This document shows, piece after piece, positions 61,016 through 64,000 of a stretch of DNA of 64,000 nucleotides (position 1 is the first letter of the stretch; every line of letters starts with the position of its first letter). The translations under genes and the position numbers were made by a program. The stretch spans positions 1-64,000 of the forward strand of contig JABZFP010000030.1 in assembly GCA_014237395.1 (NCBI GenBank), written 5' to 3'. Source of the DNA: Desulfobacteraceae bacterium. GTDB taxonomy: Bacteria; Desulfobacterota; Desulfobacteria; Desulfobacterales; UBA5852. Below the pieces are notes generated by a model. The model made no database searches. It was not told the DNA's origin and was given only the letters and a program-made list of their open reading frames with translations.

Positions 61016-62365
61016 TTACTGGGGAGGAGGACCGCCCTTTCGCGGAGCCAGCACCTTGGGCGCGAATGGGTTGCTCGTGCCGGTCGATACGGTGGAGGTC
61101 TGTACACCCGTAACGATTAGCATCCCTTCCTCGAGGCCAGGCCCGGACACTTCCGTATGCACGCCGTCGCTGAGACCGATCTCGACAGGGATCGGTTTGA
61201 CATATCCGCCGGACACGACATACACCACGCCTCGTTCCGTCGTGTCGCTACTTGGCTCGGACGACGGCTCCTGCGGAGGCGAGGTCGGCTGGGCCTGACC
61301 CTGGGCTGGGCCATTCCGATACTCAGGTTCAACCTGCTCGACGGATGGCGTCCACCTCAGGGCGGCGCTGGGCACGAGCAGGACGTTCTCGCGGCGGGCG
61401 ACTTCGAACTTCACGTTGGCTGTCAGGTAGGGAAGGAGCGTCCCGGCCTTGTTGTCGGTCACGATCTCCACCGTGTACGTCACCACGTTCTGTGTCATGG
61501 AGGCGTTGAGGCGGACTTTGACCACCTCGCCGGTGAAGGTCTCGCCGGGCAACGCGTCGACGGTGTATCTGACAGGTTGGCTGGGGTGTATGCGTGTGAT
61601 ATCGGCTTCGTTGACGGCTACCCATATCTGCATACGTGACAGGTCCCGGGCAATCAGGAACAGGCTCGGAGCGTCGAGGCTGGCGACGACAGTCTGTCCG
61701 ATGTTCACCCGACGGTCGATGACGACGCCTTTGACGGGCGAGGTGATCGTGCAGTAGCCGAGGTTCCGCTTGGCTCGCCAGAGGGTTGTCTCGGCCTGGG
61801 AGACGTCGGCCTGGGCTTCGAGGATCGACGCCTCGCCCACGGCGACGTTGGCCTTGGCGACTTCATAGGAGGACTGATAACTGTCGTAGCTCGCCTGGGC
61901 CAGTGCTTCCGACGGGCCAAGTTTTTGCGCCCGCTGCCAATCTCGCTGGGCCTGTGAAAACTTCGCCTTGAGTTGATCGAGTTCCGCTTTCACACGCCGA
62001 ACGGCGGCATTGGCGGACTCCAACTGCGCCTCGGCCTGCTTGACATCCGCCTGGGCCAGCGCTTCGTCAATACTGGCCAGGACCATTCCCGCTTCCACTC
62101 GTGAGCCGTAGTCCACGGCCTTGCTATCGACATCCTTGCCGAATGCGACGACCTGCCCGCCGACTTGCGCTCCGACGTCAACGACCTCCTCCGGCTCCAG
62201 CGTGCCCGTGGCGTCGATGCTGATCAGCAGGTCGCCCCGCGCCAATTGCTCGGTCTTGAAAGAGACGCCGTCGCCGTCGCCTCTGTGCTGAAACCATGCC
62301 CAGGCTGTGGCGGCGGCCCCAAGCAGCACGACAATCAATACCGTTCGTTTGATCCATTTCTTCAT
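61016..62365 (-). CDS. MacA-type periplasmic adaptor (HlyD family)
   Basis: A 449-residue membrane-fusion protein. An N-terminal anchor helix (RTVLIVVLLGAAATAWAWF) precedes a lipoyl half-motif (GTLEPEEVVDVGAQVGGQV), a long alpha-hairpin (about residues 95-190), the second lipoyl half (ITSPVKGVVIDRRVNIGQTV) and beta-barrel domains. A Pro/Gln/Ser-rich insert (about 355-380) interrupts the C-terminal domain, as with the Ser stretch in the permease. It is the first gene of the efflux operon. Confidence 0.93.
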   Translation of the reverse strand: MKKWIKRTVLIVVLLGAAATAWAWFQHRGDGDGVSFKTEQLARGDLLISIDATGTLEPEEVVDVGAQVGGQVVAFGKDVDSKAVDYGSRVEAGMVLASIDEALAQADVKQAEAQLESANAAVRRVKAELDQLKAKFSQAQRDWQRAQKLGPSEALAQASYDSYQSSYEVAKANVAVGEASILEAQADVSQAETTLWRAKRNLGYCTITSPVKGVVIDRRVNIGQTVVASLDAPSLFLIARDLSRMQIWVAVNEADITRIHPSQPVRYTVDALPGETFTGEVVKVRLNASMTQNVVTYTVEIVTDNKAGTLLPYLTANVKFEVARRENVLLVPSAALRWTPSVEQVEPEYRNGPAQGQAQPTSPPQEPSSEPSSDTTERGVVYVVSGGYVKPIPVEIGLSDGVHTEVSGPGLEEGMLIVTGVQTSTVSTGTSNPFAPKVLAPRKGGPPPQ

Positions 62366-62402
62366 AGCTTGTCCAATTCGGTTACTTGGGTCTCAACGCC
62401 TG

Positions 62403-62655
62403 CTATACTGCGTCTCGCGTGTAAACAGCACGTAGTTGTGCGGAGGCAAGCATCTTGTTCTCCATAGCCGCCAGGAGTACATCACGCCTGACTTCAGCGG
62501 GTTCGACATCCAGCTTGATTGGCGACGACAGCGCATAGAGCGAGTAGATGTAGGTCTTGTCGCCGGGCCCTTTCGAGTGCGGCGGGGCATACTTGCGGCG
62601 GCCGTTTACACTGTTGTTGCCCAGCGTGCCGACGTCGCGGACGTTTTTCGGCACC
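62403..62655 (-). pseudogene. C-terminal remnant of a PEBP (YbhB/Raf-kinase-inhibitor-like) protein
   Basis: The minus strand reads VGTLGNNSVNGRRKYAPPHS, then KGPGDKTYIYSLYALSSPIK and AEVRRDVLLAAMENKMLASA, the C-terminal half of phosphatidylethanolamine-binding-protein-like family members. The ligand-site DPD and central His segments of the N-terminal half are missing and there is no proper start. It ends 37 bases before macA on the same strand, so it travelled with the efflux operon. Confidence 0.7.
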
Positions 62656-62787
62656 CTTGTCGTCGTTGCGGGTTTTCGTCGTGCAGGTTTCAACGGTCAA
62701 ACCGTCGGCGAAAGCAAAACCATTGAAATTATTAATTGCTACGGTTAAAATTGTGCCAACGACAATGGTTTTTAGTGCTTTTTTCAT
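62656..62787 (-). pseudogene. 5' fragment of a small exported protein gene, cut by the island
   Basis: From the ATG at 62787 a signal peptide is encoded (MKKALKTIVVGTILTVAINN then FNGFAFADG), followed by about 15 residues before the frame runs out of phase into the PEBP remnant. The AT-rich start is resident-like and the continuation is foreign-like. The promoter would share the repeats at 62883-62931 with the response regulator. Confidence 0.6.
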
Positions 62788-62882
62788 TTGATGATCTCCG
62801 TTATCTAAACCTCATATTCTGGAAAAAAAGATTCCTGTATGCGGCTGCAACAACCATTTTGGATAAAGGATAACCTGTGAAG

Positions 62883-62931
62883 ATGAATCCCAGATGAACC
62901 GAAAATAAAGACCTATTCATTTTCAGTTCAT
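62883..62931. promoter_or_regulatory. Paired response-regulator boxes (11-base phased direct repeats)
   Basis: ATGAA at 62883-62887 and 62894-62898 is a direct repeat with 11-base period; its complement TTCAT recurs at 62916-62920 and 62927-62931 with the same period. OmpR/PhoB-family regulators bind such phased repeats. The two pairs face opposite directions, towards the truncated exported-protein gene and towards the regulator gene. Confidence 0.5.
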
Positions 62932-62975
62932 GTTTATGGGGTAGATTGCTTCCATCAAATACCAGGGGGGGCAAC

Positions 62976-63647
62976 GTGAGGATTCTCATTGTCGAGGATG
63001 ATCGCAAATTATGTGCTGTTCTGAAACGCGGGTTAGAAGAAAATTCATATGCCGTCGATTGTGTGTACAATGGAAAAGATGCTGAATATTATGCGGAAAC
63101 GGATTCTTATGACTTGATCGTACTGGATATTATGATACCGCAGAAAGACGGTTTGGCGGTTTGTAAAGATCTGCGCATTAAAAAAATCAATACCCCCATT
63201 CTCATGTTGACGGCCAAGGACACGGTGGAAGACAGGGTGAGGGGCCTTGATACCGGAGCAGATGATTATCTGGTCAAACCGTTTGCCTTTTCGGAACTCA
63301 TGGCCCGCGTGAGAGCCCTGTTACGGCGCGACGGATCATCCAAATCAACAATGCTATCGGTGGGGGAACTGGTTCTGGATACAAAGACCCGTGAGGTCCG
63401 GTGGAAAGATGACCTCATCGATCTGACGACTAAGGAGTATACCATACTGGAATATCTGATGCGGCACCCCAATGCGGTTGTTACGCGCACAATGATTGAA
63501 ACACATGCATGGGATTACGATTTAGACAGCATCTCAAATCTGGTGGATGTCTATATCCGAAGGATAAGGCAAAAAATCGACCCTGAACAGGGAAAAAAAA
63601 TTATCCAGACCGTCAGGGGTGCTGGATATCGAATGAAGTCCCAATGA
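62976..63647 (+). CDS. OmpR-family response regulator
   Basis: A 223-residue regulator from the GTG at 62976, which has GGGGGG before it and gives the canonical start VRILIVEDD. Receiver: acidic pair Asp8/Asp9, phosphoacceptor Asp51 (LIVLDIMIPQKDG), Thr and Lys in LTAKD and LVKPF. The winged-helix DNA-binding domain covers about 125-220 (LTTKEYTILEYLMRHP; VDVYIRRIRQKID). The stop overlaps the kinase start (ATGA). It probably controlled a resident efflux system whose remains are at 56690-57343. Confidence 0.94.
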   Translation: MRILIVEDDRKLCAVLKRGLEENSYAVDCVYNGKDAEYYAETDSYDLIVLDIMIPQKDGLAVCKDLRIKKINTPILMLTAKDTVEDRVRGLDTGADDYLVKPFAFSELMARVRALLRRDGSSKSTMLSVGELVLDTKTREVRWKDDLIDLTTKEYTILEYLMRHPNAVVTRTMIETHAWDYDLDSISNLVDVYIRRIRQKIDPEQGKKIIQTVRGAGYRMKSQ

Positions 63648-64000
63648 ATTTAATACATACCATTAAATTTAAGTTTACCCTCTGGTATCTCTCCGTACTC
63701 AGCCTCCTCTTGGTATTTTTAGCGTGTGGTGTCTACTTCACACTTTCAAGGACTTTGCATGGAAACCTCGATGACTCGCTTAAGACCAGGGCCGAACAAC
63801 TCGCAAACTTCAGGGATATCATTCCAATCATTGCCGGAGGGACCTTCGAAGAGGAAATCGGAGAGTTTATTTCTGTCTATTTCTACGCAGACGGCGAGTT
63901 GACAGATATTTCTCACAAAAAGCATAGAATTCCCGTAGAAAAGGATCTAATCGATCTTGCAATTTCAGGGAAAAGCACGTTTTCAACCGTTCAATACCTG
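63644..64000 (+). CDS. Sensor histidine kinase, N-terminal part (runs off window)
   Basis: The ATG at 63644 opens a frame continuing past the window (at least 119 residues). A first membrane helix (FTLWYLSVLSLLLVFLACGVYF) precedes a periplasmic domain (LDDSLKTRAEQLANF; EFISVYFYADGEL). Catalytic domains lie outside. It overlaps the response-regulator gene by four bases, so it is the cognate kinase. Confidence 0.9.
   Translation, partial: MNLIHTIKFKFTLWYLSVLSLLLVFLACGVYFTLSRTLHGNLDDSLKTRAEQLANFRDIIPIIAGGTFEEEIGEFISVYFYADGELTDISHKKHRIPVEKDLIDLAISGKSTFSTVQYL

Larger units (their letters stand above)
57344..62655. other. Probable horizontally acquired efflux island
   Basis: These about 5.3 kb of high-GC DNA encode a complete MacA-ATPase-permease-outer-membrane-factor set plus a partial PEBP gene. 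The left edge abuts, in frame, a truncated resident macB. The right edge splits a PEBP-family gene and fuses it out of frame to an unrelated signal-peptide sequence. Flanks on both sides are visibly AT-richer. No transposase, tRNA or direct repeat marks the ends. Confidence 0.6.

Noticed and set aside
1..64000. CRISPR arrays, tRNA/rRNA genes, prophage or insertion-sequence genes
   Set aside because: No evenly spaced repeats, no cloverleaf or rRNA segments and no integrase or transposase were recognised in the window.

Overview
The window looks like a chromosome segment of a GC-rich, strictly anaerobic, probably completely oxidising sulfate reducer of the Desulfobacterota (Desulfosarcina/Desulfatitalea-like). 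This is inferred from gene content: a Wood-Ljungdahl formate-THF ligase, a heterodisulfide-reductase-linked methylene-THF reductase operon with a selenocysteine codon, many acyl-CoA genes, a PEP-CTERM protein and sigma-54 type promoters. No rRNA, tRNA, CRISPR array or transposase was seen.

Layout. 1-15.4 kb is acyl-CoA metabolism: a TetR gene next to a truncated acyl-CoA dehydrogenase, then an operon of TetR, acyl-CoA dehydrogenase, methylglutaconyl-CoA-hydratase-like protein, biotin-dependent carboxyltransferase, HMG-CoA-lyase-like protein, XRE-cupin regulator and acetoacetyl-CoA synthetase. It resembles a leucine/isovalerate (Liu) pathway but has no biotin carboxylase and an atypical lyase. 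A DUF4405 membrane protein, a methionine-type aminotransferase overlapping an omega-amidase, and a long-chain acyl-CoA ligase follow. 15.4-28.2 kb holds a dispersed repeat, a B12-type radical SAM protein, fhs, a heterodimeric ABC exporter, an RNase II-family protein, two EamA exporters and a second repeat-like inverted element. 28.3-31.5 kb is a MarR-headed operon (ring-cleaving dioxygenase-like, WrbA, dienelactone hydrolase) resembling the Bacillus MhqR quinone-detoxification regulon.

32.6-40.9 kb is the central metabolic module, transcribed leftwards: hdrC-hdrB-hdrA-mvhD-metV-metF-frhB-like. The mvhD gene is read through an in-frame UGA. A sigma-54 promoter with two upstream palindromes precedes it. 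Together these genes would couple methylene-THF/methyl-THF conversion to NAD(H), ferredoxin or other carriers. 41-56 kb holds a PEP-CTERM protein with its own sigma-54 site, a membrane sensor fused to an AlbA_2 (Schlafen-type) domain, a SpoIIE-type phosphatase, an actin-like ATPase overlapping a PBP1A with a receiver-like N-terminus, a diguanylate cyclase, a MOSC protein, a flavodoxin, a PAS-LuxR regulator and a MOT1-type permease.

56.5-62.8 kb is a mosaic. A high-GC tripartite MacAB-type efflux operon sits between a truncated resident macB and a broken PEBP-family gene, so it is probably acquired DNA with two visible junctions. The right edge is an OmpR-type two-component system with 11-bp-phased direct repeats upstream; its kinase runs off the window.
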